64,000 nucleotides of DNA from Mesodorylaimus sp. YZB2_4. Its lineage: Eukaryota; Nematoda; Enoplea; Dorylaimida; Dorylaimidae. A program made the position numbers and the translations under genes. Below are positions 54,620 to 64,000 of the stretch, in pieces; positions within the stretch are counted from its first letter, which is position 1, and each line of letters begins with the position of its first letter. The notes beneath the pieces were generated by a model. It was not told the origin of the DNA and did not search any database. It saw nothing but the letters and a program-made list of their open reading frames with translations. The stretch lies in contig JASANH010000623.1 of assembly GCA_030248295.1 (NCBI GenBank), positions 56,872 through 120,871 on the forward strand, written 5' to 3'.

Positions 54620-57600
54620 TCTCTCGTAAAGCAACATGCCACCTCACCTGAAGTCTTTGATCAGTGTCAAAAAACTATCAGCTTTAAAGCGGTATCATCG
54701 AGAAGGTCCCAGAGGATCCCTCACCAAACAAGCTGCACTACATTTCTCACCATGCCGTAATAACACCTGATCGCTTCAATAATCTCCGCATTGTATATGA
54801 TGGTTCTGCTAAAGCAAACAAGTCAGATCTGAGTCTTAACGAATGCCTACACCGTAGCCCGGTCATTCTCGATAATGTAGCCAATATCCTCATTCGCTTC
54901 CAACTGCACCCCATCGGAATATCAGCAGACATCGAAAAGGCTTTCTTACAAATCGGATTGCAAGAGGAGGACAGAGACGTAACCCGATTTCTCTGGCTGA
55001 AGGATGCCTCTAAGTATACTACGGAAGATAACGTCCAAACGTTTCGATTCGCTCATGTTCCCTTCGGCGTCATCACTTCGCCCTTTCTTCTTGCCGCTAC
55101 TGTCGCGCACCATCTTAAGGAATACGAAAGCCCAACTGCTAAGAAAATTCTAAATGACATTTACGTCGACAATGTCATCACTGGGGTCGAGACCCCCGAC
55201 CAAGCTCACCAGTTCTACTCAGATGGAAAGAAAATTTTTCAAGACGCATTGATGAACCTTCGTGAATGGTCTAGCTCCTGCCCGGATTTCCGAGATTCCC
55301 TCCCTGAACCAGATCTTGTCACTTCCGAGAAAGTCAAAGTACTTGGTCTTGGCTGGGATACTGAAACCGACCTCCTCAGCATCAAAGAGCCTAAACTCAG
55401 TCGAAGTTTAGCGGCTCCCAACCGACGATCTGTCCTACGATCAGTCGCCAGTGTTTTTGACACCCTCGATTACGTCTCACCTATCACATTTCAAGCAAAA
55501 ATTTCCCTTCAAGCCCTCTGGAACACCAGTCGCAAATCGGACGAAGCTTTTTCTGAAACCTACTCTCAAAAGTGGGCCATTCTACTTCAACAGCTAACCT
55601 CGCTCGGCAATGTCTCCTGGCCTCGATTCATTGGAGAATCAAGTCGTCTCCCCCCATCCTGTGAAATCCATTGTTTCTCAGATGCCTCTCAAGCCGCCTT
55701 TGGCTGTTGCGTCTATTTACGATTCGAATGTCCGAACGAAGAGATCGCCACACGCATCGTCTTCGCCAAATCGCGAGTCGCCCCGGCTAAACAGAAGCAA
55801 TCGATCCCTCGACTTGAGCTTATCGCCGCAGACATCGGAAGTCGCGCCATCGCCTTGACACGCCAGTCATTAGAGCCCACCCAACTCAAAGTCGAAACCT
55901 GCCACCTATCGACTGATTCACAATGCGTCTTTCATTGGCTCTATAATCCACGACCAGATACAATCTTGATCAAAAATCGCGTGACAAAATCCGCTCCATC
56001 GAAAACGTATCCTATCGCTTCGTCCCGTGAGAATCAAATCCAGCCGATACAGCCTCTCGCGGTACCACTCCAGAAAACTACACTTCGCTTAACTTATGGT
56101 GGAAAGGACCCGACTTCCTCTCCGAATCGCCCGATAAATGGCCTACTTCTCCTGAAATTTCAGCTCCCATATCGTCTATAGACACACAGACTCTCATCAG
56201 CGTAAATCCTCAGAAGGAAACCGATATTCTTCAACGATTCACGACACTTCAACGCCTTCTTCGCGTTGTATCATACGTTTTACGCTTTCTCAATCATTGC
56301 CGTAAAATCAAATCTACGCCGACTACCGAACTAACTGGGGATGAAATCGCTAACACTCAACATTATCTGATTCGCCACATTCAGAGCAGTCACTACCCAG
56401 ATGGTCCTTCGTCTTTTCCCGGCCTACGCACCTTTCTCGACGCGGAGGGCATCATCCGATGTACGACACGCTTGGAAAAATCGGATCTCAAAACGTCAGC
56501 GAAAATTCCTATATTGCTCCCAAAACGAAGCGGATTCTCGCGTCTCTTTATTATGGACACTCACGTTCAGCTGAAACACGCTGGGGTCGCGCATACTCCA
56601 TCCGCTATTCGGCAAAGATTCTGGAAACCTGCTGGGCGTTCAGTCATCTTCTCAGTCCTTCGTCATTGTCTTGTATGCAAACGCGTCGATGGCGGCCCGT
56701 ATACGGCCCCTCTATTCCCTCCCCTCCCCGCTTCGCGAGTGACAAAAACGCTCCCTTTCTCTCATACTGGCCTCGACTATCTTGGGCCACTCTTAGTCAA
56801 AACGAAATTGGGTTTGGAAAAGAACTGGATCTGCATCTTCACTTGCCTCACTACGCGTTCAATCACCTCGAATTGGTCAATAATCTTACCTCATCCGAAT
56901 TGCTCTTATGCCTTTCTCGCTTCATCTCTTGACGTGGTAAGCCCACCCCAATCATGTCCGACAACGCGAAACAATTTAAACAAACCAAACAATTCATCCC
57001 CTCTTACTGCCTCGATCACGAAATCGTATGGCATTTCATCACGGAATCCGCTCCCTGGGAAGGAGGTTTCTACGAACGTCTAGTTGGTATGGTCAAGCAA
57101 TGCCTCCGTAAATCCATCGATCATTCTTCCCTGACTGTGTCGCAGCTTAGCACGCTTATCTGTGAAATCGAAGCAGTCCTGAACTCTCGCCCACTTGTCT
57201 ACGTTGGATCTGATATTGAAGATGGAGAGTGCCTAACTCTCCAGCTTTTCCTCTCCTCACGAACGTCGTCCGCAATCAACGACTCCTTTACAACGGATCG
57301 CAAGTTTCGTGACGCTGACCTCGTCACCCTTTGGCGGAAGACCAAGGCTATCTTGAAACATTCTGGCAACATTGGCGACGCCAGTACCTTACGTCCCTTA
57401 TGGAAAGGTCCCGTTGGACGCACCGCCAGCCTTGAATCAAGTCCCCTCATACTCCCCAAATAGGGGAGATCTTTTTTGTGAAAGCGCCCGCTCCCAGAAT
57501 GCGCTGGCCCATGGGCAAAATCGTCGATTTGAAACGCGGTATAGATGGGCAAGTCCGAAGCGCCAACATCCGAATCTCGTCTGAACGAACGATTCGTCGC

Positions 57601-57662
57601 CCTATACAGAATCTGTATCCTCTTGAATGCGCAGCCTCGCATGCACAACAGTCAGACGTATA
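54620..57662 (+). pseudogene. BEL/Pao polymerase: RT, RNase H, integrase
   Basis: Order: a pre-RT helix, RT with RIVYDGSAKANKSDLSLNE, ADIEKAFLQI, FRFAHVPFGVITSPFLLAAT and YVDNVITG (55162, Asn where YVDD is usual); connection domain LGLGWDTETD; RNase H (FSDASQAAFGCCVY, RLELIAADI); integrase zinc domain (HVQLKH, CLVC), core ([30 protein letters not shown]) and a basic C-terminus (RMRWPMGKIVDL) ending at TAG near 57663. About four one-base frame breaks (near 54695, 55985, 56860, 57358) and stops near 56028, 56931 and 57445 interrupt it. Gag and protease are missing upstream. The bulk (54958-56181) is still open. BEL/Pao elements copy RNA to DNA in particles and integrate with LTRs; neither LTR was found. 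Confidence 0.85.
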
Positions 57663-57663
57663 G

Positions 57664-60612
57664 AGCATGCAAATACGTCTGAGATGCATCTATGTCTTAT
57701 CTAAAGGTCGTTCGTCGAGTTTATCTAAATACATATCTAAAGTGTGATCTGAAAGTTTGGTTTTCGCATAAATAACTCTTCCGTAGTCTCTAAAAGCTCC
57801 CTTTTCTCTTTTTGGTAGACCCATCTCGCTACAATAACAGTACCTTTGTGATAGAACCTCCTCGTGAGCGAATGTCCTTAGGAATCCATGAACTCTGGTC
57901 CCAACTTCCCCCGTTCCCTGGGCATCTCTCGCCCGCCGGAGTGTCGCGATAAAGCGCGATGGATTTCTAGGCTCACATTACAGCCCAGGAGAAGCATCGT
58001 CGATTTGTGACTTTACGATATGATTCTTTCCTTTTATGCTTAGTTCGCTTTCCTGTGGCTCATTCTCTTCGTTCTGTCTCCAACAAGAGTGGTCGCCTGC
58101 TTATCTTTGTCCATGAAAGACAGCTGAACGAAGCTGTGGTATATTCAGTCTCTCTCCTCCGGCCGACCTGAGCAGTCGGTTCTCTCGCCGCTCTCTTCAA
58201 CTACGCTTCCACAACGTCGCTCTCGCTACAGTACTTTTAATCTCTTTCACTTGGTTCTTCGCCGCTCTGCTATTCTGACCCTGGCAGCATTGCTCGCCAC
58301 TTGTAGTCACGGAGGAAGGTTCGAGGATTGAGAGCTAGATGTGGCTTCCACAAATCATGAATAAGTGTTCTCGTACCCCTCAGCATGATCTGCGGTAAGA
58401 GGGCCTTACATTTAGTCGGTCAAGTGAGTCAGTCGGTCACCTCTCAAGATCAGGCAAACATTAGGCGGCTACCTGAGACAGTCGGTCGTGTGAGAAAGAC
58501 GGCCAAGTGAGGCCGGCGGCCACCCGAGACAGTCGACCAGGTGATTCATAATCGATGAGGGGCCCATCAATTCAGAAAATCCTCGGTGCTACCCGTCAAC
58601 CGAGCTATTCGTTTTTAGCAAACCATCGACGACTGAAGCATGGCAATGTCACAGCTGGAGGAAGTAGGGGACACGGCGATCCATGTATCCTCCAGGGATC
58701 CACGAACCCAACATTGGCTGTCCTCCACAAGGGAAAGAGAGGCCAGCATTATGAATGCTCTAACAACATCTACGATTGCAGCAAATGTGGAAAATCAAAA
58801 CAAAAGCAGGAAGCATTTCTTGAAAAAGATCACGGCTGATTTACTTTGGAAAGTGATACCGGGTTGGCAAGAGATGTTCGCCGATGTTAAATGGCTATAT
58901 CTCGCGGGTCTTACTATTTTCCGAACAAGACCCGACCATCGTACAGTACGGTGTCTGCATGTATTTTATAATATACTTTGTATCTACAGTACATGGTCAA
59001 CATATCAACATATACCATCTACATGGTCAACGTGCTTCGTCATCCTCCATCTCTGACATGTCCTCGAAATTAGTCAGAACTGTATTCTGGATAGGATGAA
59101 TTTGTTTAATTTGCGCCGTTATGCTTTTGATTTATTGTTCCCTCCAATGATGTGCAATGGTCTCATAGGGACACTGTATGATGGACACCATCCATCGGAA
59201 CACGACCTCTCTCTGTAATTGCACTAGCTCCAAGGGAGACTAAGACAAAGGGTTGACAAAACGAAAATTAATTAATTTAAGGTAACAGTGATCGTGATTT
59301 TCGCTGTAAGTGCTTTCCAAGTTTCAAATGCGCAAAAGTAAGCTCAGGACCAGATTCAGGCCAAATGAAGTTTCTGATCTTTCGAAATGAACCGTTCAAG
59401 CACGTTCGAAAAGGGTCTGCTATGTGACTGGATCTCCTGTGACCATCTTTGAGCACTGGCGGATAAGACTATGCAGGGAGACCAGCCAGGTTGCTCCAAG
59501 AAAATTCCATGGTCCATCGTCCATATACATATGGCTGACCCCCCCCCCCCTCCAGAGTACTTGCCTTTGCAGTGGCTGACGGATGATTTGAATCGCAGCT
59601 GGATCAGGACTGTGCTGGCCATGCACAAGGATGGACTCAAGGAAGTGTTTGATGCCGTCGAATCGACTAAACCCGCCACTTTTCAGATGGAACCATCAAT
59701 GTGAAGTGCAGCACACGCTCGGTCCAATGGCATGTGGAAGAAATCGACAGCGGTCTGGGGTATCGATCGCCATCACTTTATTCGCCCTGACGTGTAATTA
59801 TTTCTTGGATAGGGTCTATGTAACACGCGTGTGCGTTTAGTCTACTGTAGTCTGTCTTTAGAATCTTGTGCCTACAGTTTGTGTACAGTACAGGGCAAGA
59901 GTGACTGCCCTTTTTTTCCTGCCGATTATACAGTATGATTTGGCGATCGGGTCTTGTTACCGTAGCCGCACTGGTACGCGAATTGTGCTGCAAACGTGAG
60001 AAAGTGCAGAATCCATGATTGAGTGCGTACCGACTGCTTTCCCGCTAACGCGCGCCCATGTAATGATGCCAGCCAAAGTTTTCCCCGTTTTTAATGTGCA
60101 ACCAGATGGAAAACGTTTTCATCAACCCAGAAAATCCTGCCTAAAAATTGGCCACCATTATTAAAAAAAATACAGAAACAAATTTTTTTTATCACTACCC
60201 GTTACCAAATGCCGAAAAAGAAAAACCCTAACCCAGCGAATGAGAATTATTATCAAATTTAGTGGCGCTGCTCTTTCACGGGATCTCCCGTTTCAGGTCT
60301 TTCACATCGTTTGGGCGTCTGTTCCGTGAAAGATTTCGGCAAGCATTGCTTCGTAAATGGGCATCACGATCTTGAAAAGAGAGAAACATGCAGAACCGAT
60401 TTTTTTGTGCATGCTGCATGATAAGCCAGAACTCAGGAAACTCGAAGTTCCTGAAGGCGATTTGCGTACTTACCAACGAAATCTAAGATAAAAGCAATTA
60501 TCCTAATCTTTCAAGGCTCAAACTAGGTCCAATCCCACATACTGTATAATCCCTTGGATTCCCACGTGCATGTCGGTCATTGGACCTAAGTGACAATGTT
60601 CAGTTAAGGACC
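57664..60612. other. Probable BEL 3' end, then no gene recognised
   Basis: 57.7-58.3 kb could include the BEL 3' LTR, but without a 5' copy I cannot define it. 58.41-58.56 kb has degenerate repeats of GTCGGTC..GTGAG / GACAGTCG. Open frames at 58555-59056 and 59471-59704 have protein-like stretches (LPLQWLTDDLNRSWIRTV) without a family. A C run sits at 59538-59549, and TACAGTACATGGTCAACATA-type echoes lie near 58985-59030. Confidence 0.35.
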
Positions 60613-60902
60613 TGTGATATGGCTATTTGGATTTGCCGCATAATGAGAGTGAGAATCTCTTTTTATGTCAGGACCAAGGCAAGCAAGCTCATTAGGAATA
60701 GATACGTTTCATCTTATTGATTCTGCCATCAGGTTTTTCTGCACCTTGACCAAATTTTATTCTGTAGATTTGCATGACGACTGATTAGGCATAGGCACGT
60801 GCATTATCCTGTTTTGCATATTGACTTTTAGACTGCATTCCAGTTTTCTTATTTGCACCGATTACCAACTAGTCTTACTATAGGCCTGTGTATTGGAATG
60901 GG

Positions 60903-60909
60903 TATATAA
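60903..60909 (+). promoter_or_regulatory. TATA box in the LTR
   Basis: TATATAA in the context GGGTATATAAGGAGGAGCC, typical LTR U3 promoter placement about 240 bp before the LTR end. Confidence 0.6.
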
Positions 60910-61015
60910 GGAGGAGCCCTGAACATGTTGAGTCAGCTCATGCTCGCCGATCGCTCGAGTAAAGAAACTACATCACTTCGCATATTCACTTCGATCGCTT
61001 TTCCTTCGTTTGTCA

Positions 61016-61076
61016 ATGGCTCGCATCACCGGCGCCCGTCGCAGTGCAAGATACCAGCCATACCAGCGTACATTGG
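61016..61076 (+). CDS. LTR leader mini-ORF ending at a splice donor
   Basis: ATG 61016 in a GTCAATGG context opens a short, very basic frame (starts MARITGARRSARYQ, about 20 codons) that runs to TTGG|GTAAGC, a good 5' splice site at 61077. It lies downstream of the TATA box and would be near the 5' end of the element RNA. It may be a leader exon for a spliced subgenomic RNA, or it may be chance. The downstream acceptor and partner gene are not visible before the window ends. Confidence 0.35.
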
Positions 61077-61147
61077 GTAAGCATCATTGAGTGTGGTGTG
61101 ATTAGGACTGAGGGCTAGGAACATCCCAGCCTAACTACATCACATTG

Positions 61148-61165
61148 TGGGGGCCGCTCGGTCTT
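61148..61165 (+). other. Primer binding site (PBS)
   Basis: TGGGGGCCGCTCGGTCTT starts 3 bases after the LTR end, beginning with the TGG complementary to a tRNA 3' CCA. It resembles PBSs of the TGGGGGC type. The exact tRNA was not identified. Confidence 0.6.
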
Positions 61166-61214
61166 ACCCTGGGAAGGATATCATACCCTGAGCAAGTCTT
61201 ATCATTAGCGTTTT

Positions 61215-61480
61215 GCCTTATTTGGTGCGTTTTTCGCAAGGAGTCAACCACCAGTGTAGTGCGTAAGTCGCAAGGAGACTACCACTCAGCCAGGTGCGTA
61301 GATCGCAAGGAGGCTACCACCGCATTGGGAGTGCGTGAGTTGCAAGGAGACTACCACTCATTTACTGAAGGTGCGATAGTTGCAAGGAGGCTTCCACCAT
61401 ACTTTGAGTGCGCAAGTCGCAAGGAGACTACCACTCACTATCATCTTGTCGCGATAGTTGCAAGGAAACTATAAGCATAG
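61215..61480 (+). repeat. Tandem leader repeats between PBS and gag
   Basis: Seven imperfect units of about 30 to 45 bp with core GTGCGTAAGTCGCAAGGAGA followed by CTACCACTCA, at spacing varied by inserts. Several units include CGTAAGT or TGTGAGT-like donor motifs. Confidence 0.9.
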
Positions 61481-61524
61481 CAAAGTGTTAGTCCTAGGTG
61501 ACCACTCGAGGCAGTTCCCTAAAA

Positions 61525-64000
61525 ATGGCAGCGCAGGCAGCAATAGATGCTCTAACTGCCGCAATGGCAAGTATGCACCAACCATTTTATCGCATTTGGG
61601 AAAATAATCCTTTGACGGGTGAGCTGACTCAGGATATAACCAAGTGGTTTGATCAATTCGAGTATCATGCAAACTTAGTCACAGACATGACGGATAACGT
61701 TCGGTTGAACGAGCTTAAGAAGGCACTGAAAGACAGAGCTTTGGACGTATTCAGGAATGCGGCACCAAACCGTGTTGACACATACGCACGAGCTAAAGAA
61801 TTTTTGCAAAACAATTTAGTTTTTCCACATCAAATTGCTATCTGGCGTCAGCAGTTGCAAAGTAGGAAAAAGAAAGAAAGTGAAACAGTAGCAGATTACT
61901 TACGAGATCTGAGAACACTCGTTATGCAAGCATACGGAAACGAACAAGAAGCAGCTAGAACATTAGTGCTCAAAGAACGTTTCGTTAGCGGTTTGGAAGC
62001 GACAGATAAGTCTCATTCCAATTACAAGCTGTGGAAGGCAGCTTACATAAACATGGGAAGGACTTTAGACGAGGTAGTAGCAGCAACTAATGCCGCTGAA
62101 CTAAACCAACGCATGTTTGCCTTGACTGCTTCAGAGGTGCAACGGTCAGTTATCACAAATCCAACACCCAACGATATTTCGAACAGTCTCAATCTGGCCT
62201 ACGGAAATCATGGCAGCTCACGTGGCCGCGGACGCGGGCGTAGCAGTTCCAATGGACGGCCCACTCAACAACCCGAAGTACCCCAGCAGCAGCTGTCGCA
62301 GACGCAATGTCATTACGATGGTTTCAATGGTCATACAACGGGGCAATGTCGAAATTTGGGAGCTGCCAGGCAATTGTTCGGCCAGAATGGAACCAATGCC
62401 TGCCTCCACTGTGGAAAGATGAACCATATCCGAGCGAATTGCCGATTGTACATCGCATCGAAGAACCGCCTAAACGGCCAGGAGCCCGTTACGGTACAGC
62501 ATCAGGTCAGTAGCCAGGGAGCTATTCGCACTAGGTATCAGACGGACGTCCATCAGCAAAGAGGTAGCCGCCCTGACAATTACAGAAACCGAGTGACACA
62601 GGTGCCTGATCACGGAAGCAATAGGAATCAAAGGTTGAACAGGAACAGGAATGGGACTGAGGAAGGTCAGAGCCGACAGGCCACTGCCTCCATAACCTCG
62701 AGAGAGCAGCACGTAGCATGGGAAGAAGATCAGTATTTCCCAGCCGAGGAATTTTACTCAGCTGATTTTCACCTGTTTGAGCAGCACGAGGAACATGCGT
62801 ACATGTTAGAAGACGATTGCGCAGACGCAGAATGCGAATATAAAGGCAGTCCATTACAGGTTATTGCCGCGGACGGCAACGCCCCAGTCAATAATGCGCC
62901 AATGCCGACCAGTAACGAAATCAATAGTTCAGCCACGAACACGAGTTTGACCCCTGCGGTCGCAAACAACAATGTGGACACAGCGAATGGTAACAGCCAG
63001 GTAAGCCCATTTCGGCTGGCCTTTACCCACGTATATACATTGCTAATGTGGATAATTTGCGCTGCAGTGCGTGCCTCCCAACCAGGACAACGTGCCTCCC
63101 AACCCGGACAACGTGCCTCCCAACCCGGACAACGTACCTCCCAACTCGGACAACGTGCCGCCCGAATCACCGATGGCACCACTGGACCAACGGAAGTCCT
63201 TGGACGCCCGCATAGAAGACATACATCGAAGCGCCAAGGATCCGTAACAAGCAGGAAAAAGGGGCGCGACTTAATTATGCAGAGACCAGCAATCTTGTGC
63301 GCAGTGATTGCTGTTTTTCGATTGACCTTTGCCCCATGTCTTTGGATATTGAAATGTTGCGGATTTTGCGGACAGAATGAGCATAAAAAACGTAGAAAGA
63401 ATCGTGGCCGCAAAGGACTGTTCACTAATACTCAAGCGGCAGAACATTCCATGTCGTTCACTCCAGCAGCTATACCGATAGCAAAATTCGTAGCCGCAGA
63501 CGTTCAATCCAGGACACTGATGGACACTGGAGCAGGTAAAAGCTTTATCAGTGAAGAATTGCTTCAGACACTCGTGCACAGCCAGCCAGCACTCGAAGTG
63601 CGCCCATGCAAGTCAGCACCTATGAAGTCAATCAATGGCACTGCCGCTATCGCACGCCACATTGTCATCGCCGATATCCAGGTCCTGGGGCATGCACTCA
63701 AACACCCTCTTTACGTCATGGATGGGTTACCTGTACCCATGATCATTGGTCGAGACATGATGGCTAAGATGGGTAAACTACAATTCGATTTTTCACAAAG
63801 AATGCCTTTGAGTGCAGCAGTCATCGACATGTGCAGTGAAATCAAAACTGGTCGACCACCAGGAACGCAAAATGTCGCACTAGTCGAATCAGTCACCATA
63901 GCACCTTGTACTGAAAAATTCATGTGGGGAAATTGCATGGACGATGATGTAGCAAACCAAGTAGTTTGTTTCACAGCAAACTACGAGCCATTGTCCAGTG
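61525..64000 (+). CDS. Ty3/Gypsy-type Gag-Pol polyprotein, open to the window end
   Basis: One uninterrupted frame of at least 825 codons from ATG 61525 (AAAAATGG). Gag: helical capsid-like region (FRIWENNPL-type start, WFDQFEYHANL, FLQNNLVF, ETVADYLRDLRTLV), an RGRGRGR basic tract, a degenerate knuckle (CHYDGFNGHTTGQC, about residue 262) and a canonical C-x2-C-x4-H-x4-C (CLHCGKMNHIRANC, about 293). Then a long acidic/Asn-rich linker with two hydrophobic stretches (about residues 496-515 and 588-615), and a retropepsin (LMDTGAGKSFISEELL, catalytic Asp about 667; MIIGRDMM flap). RT lies beyond the window. No stops or shifts, so it looks recent. A 67-bp in-frame-breaking intron candidate lies at 63001-63067. 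Confidence 0.85.
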   Translation, partial: MAAQAAIDALTAAMASMHQPFYRIWENNPLTGELTQDITKWFDQFEYHANLVTDMTDNVRLNELKKALKDRALDVFRNAAPNRVDTYARAKEFLQNNLVFPHQIAIWRQQLQSRKKKESETVADYLRDLRTLVMQAYGNEQEAARTLVLKERFVSGLEATDKSHSNYKLWKAAYINMGRTLDEVVAATNAAELNQRMFALTASEVQRSVITNPTPNDISNSLNLAYGNHGSSRGRGRGRSSSNGRPTQQPEVPQQQLSQTQCHYDGFNGHTTGQCRNLGAARQLFGQNGTNACLHCGKMNHIRANCRLYIASKNRLNGQEPVTVQHQVSSQGAIRTRYQTDVHQQRGSRPDNYRNRVTQVPDHGSNRNQRLNRNRNGTEEGQSRQATASITSREQHVAWEEDQYFPAEEFYSADFHLFEQHEEHAYMLEDDCADAECEYKGSPLQVIAADGNAPVNNAPMPTSNEINSSATNTSLTPAVANNNVDTANGNSQVSPFRLAFTHVYTLLMWIICAAVRASQPGQRASQPGQRASQPGQRTSQLGQRAARITDGTTGPTEVLGRPHRRHTSKRQGSVTSRKKGRDLIMQRPAILCAVIAVFRLTFAPCLWILKCCGFCGQNEHKKRRKNRGRKGLFTNTQAAEHSMSFTPAAIPIAKFVAADVQSRTLMDTGAGKSFISEELLQTLVHSQPALEVRPCKSAPMKSINGTAAIARHIVIADIQVLGHALKHPLYVMDGLPVPMIIGRDMMAKMGKLQFDFSQRMPLSAAVIDMCSEIKTGRPPGTQNVALVESVTIAPCTEKFMWGNCMDDDVANQVVCFTANYEPLSS
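63001..63067 (+). promoter_or_regulatory. Candidate regulated intron in gag-pol
   Basis: GTAAGC donor at 63001 and CTGCAG acceptor ending 63067, length 67 bp (not a multiple of three). Unspliced RNA keeps the Gag-Pol frame. Spliced RNA switches frame and stops at TAA 63245-63247 after four VPPNxDN repeats and a charged helix. Confidence 0.45.
63073..63168 (+). repeat. 21-bp tandem repeats, open in more than one frame
   Basis: Four units of GTGCCTCCCAACCCGGACAAC with few changes. They encode ASQPGQR in the Gag-Pol frame and VPPNPDN in the frame used after the candidate splice. Confidence 0.9.

Larger units (their letters stand above)
60613..61144 (+). repeat. 5' LTR of a Ty3/Gypsy element
   Basis: Begins TGTGAT (60613) and ends ATCACA (61144), matching inverted LTR termini. 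Contains a TATA box and, 3 bp after its end, a primer binding site. The second LTR is outside the window, so the limits are inferred from termini and PBS. Confidence 0.7.

Noticed and set aside
55239..55463. Minus-strand ORF in the BEL pol region
   Set aside because: Antisense shadow of the reverse transcriptase frame.
61215..61480. CRISPR-like regularly spaced repeats
   Set aside because: Repeats are imperfect, not palindromic, spacers vary and resemble the repeats, and they lie in the leader of an LTR element in a eukaryotic genome.
63073..63237. Minus-strand Gly-rich repeat protein
   Set aside because: Antisense of the 21-bp repeat inside the intact Gag-Pol frame.

Overview
The window looks like an accessory, transposon-dense stretch of a small-intron invertebrate genome. 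A nematode is my best guess, with moderate confidence. The evidence is short introns (about 50 to 100 bp) with GTAAGT/GTGAGT donors and TTTCAG acceptors, dispersed single genes on both strands, and a transposon mix of Polinton/Maverick, PIF/Harbinger, hAT, Tc1/mariner-type MITE, MULE, CR1/Jockey-type LINE, BEL/Pao and Ty3/Gypsy. There are no operons and no ribosome binding sites. Species was not determined, and no homology search could be run.

Layout. 0.2-0.8 kb: possible Bcl-2-like gene. 1.1-1.95 kb: small type I membrane protein whose intron is an array of splice-donor repeats. 2.6-8.0 kb: Polinton relic (integrase, protein-primed DNA polymerase B). 9.2-9.7 kb: unknown ORF. 9.66-12.49 kb: Harbinger element (transposase plus MADF protein, with TIRs). 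13.6-14.0 kb: MITE. 15.1-16.4 kb: LTR-element debris. 16.67-18.13 kb: hAT element with a perfect 8-bp target duplication and a nested MITE. 18.3-19.5 kb: deleted second Harbinger. 19.5-28.5 kb: mostly decayed sequence with MULE, KDZ-like and gag-like fragments. 28.5-30.15 kb: TIR element. 30.4-32.0 kb: RING/coiled-coil/zinc-knuckle gene. 34.2-38.0 kb: LINE pieces in opposite orientations. 38.6-39.9 kb: Polinton packaging ATPase and companion ORF. 40.1-44.4 kb: three host-like minus-strand genes, including the most interesting one, a secretory-pathway AID/APOBEC-like deaminase ending in HDEL. 45.1-45.9 kb: DDE transposase. 46.2-47.8 kb: multi-exon gene with a ubiquitin-like segment. 48.47-49.19 kb: hAT element with a perfect TSD. 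50.1-51.9 kb: Gag-protease relic. 54.6-57.7 kb: BEL/Pao pol. 60.6-64.0 kb: a young-looking Ty3/Gypsy element (LTR, PBS, leader repeats, open Gag-Pol) that runs off the end.

Two themes recur. First, many reading-frame breaks are single-base and several lie in A/T homopolymers, so some apparent pseudogenes may be assembly errors. Second, splice signals matter: they reconstruct the polymerase active-site motif of the Polinton, join the membrane-protein exons in phase, and offer the Gypsy element a splice that would switch Gag-Pol to a different Gag C-terminus.
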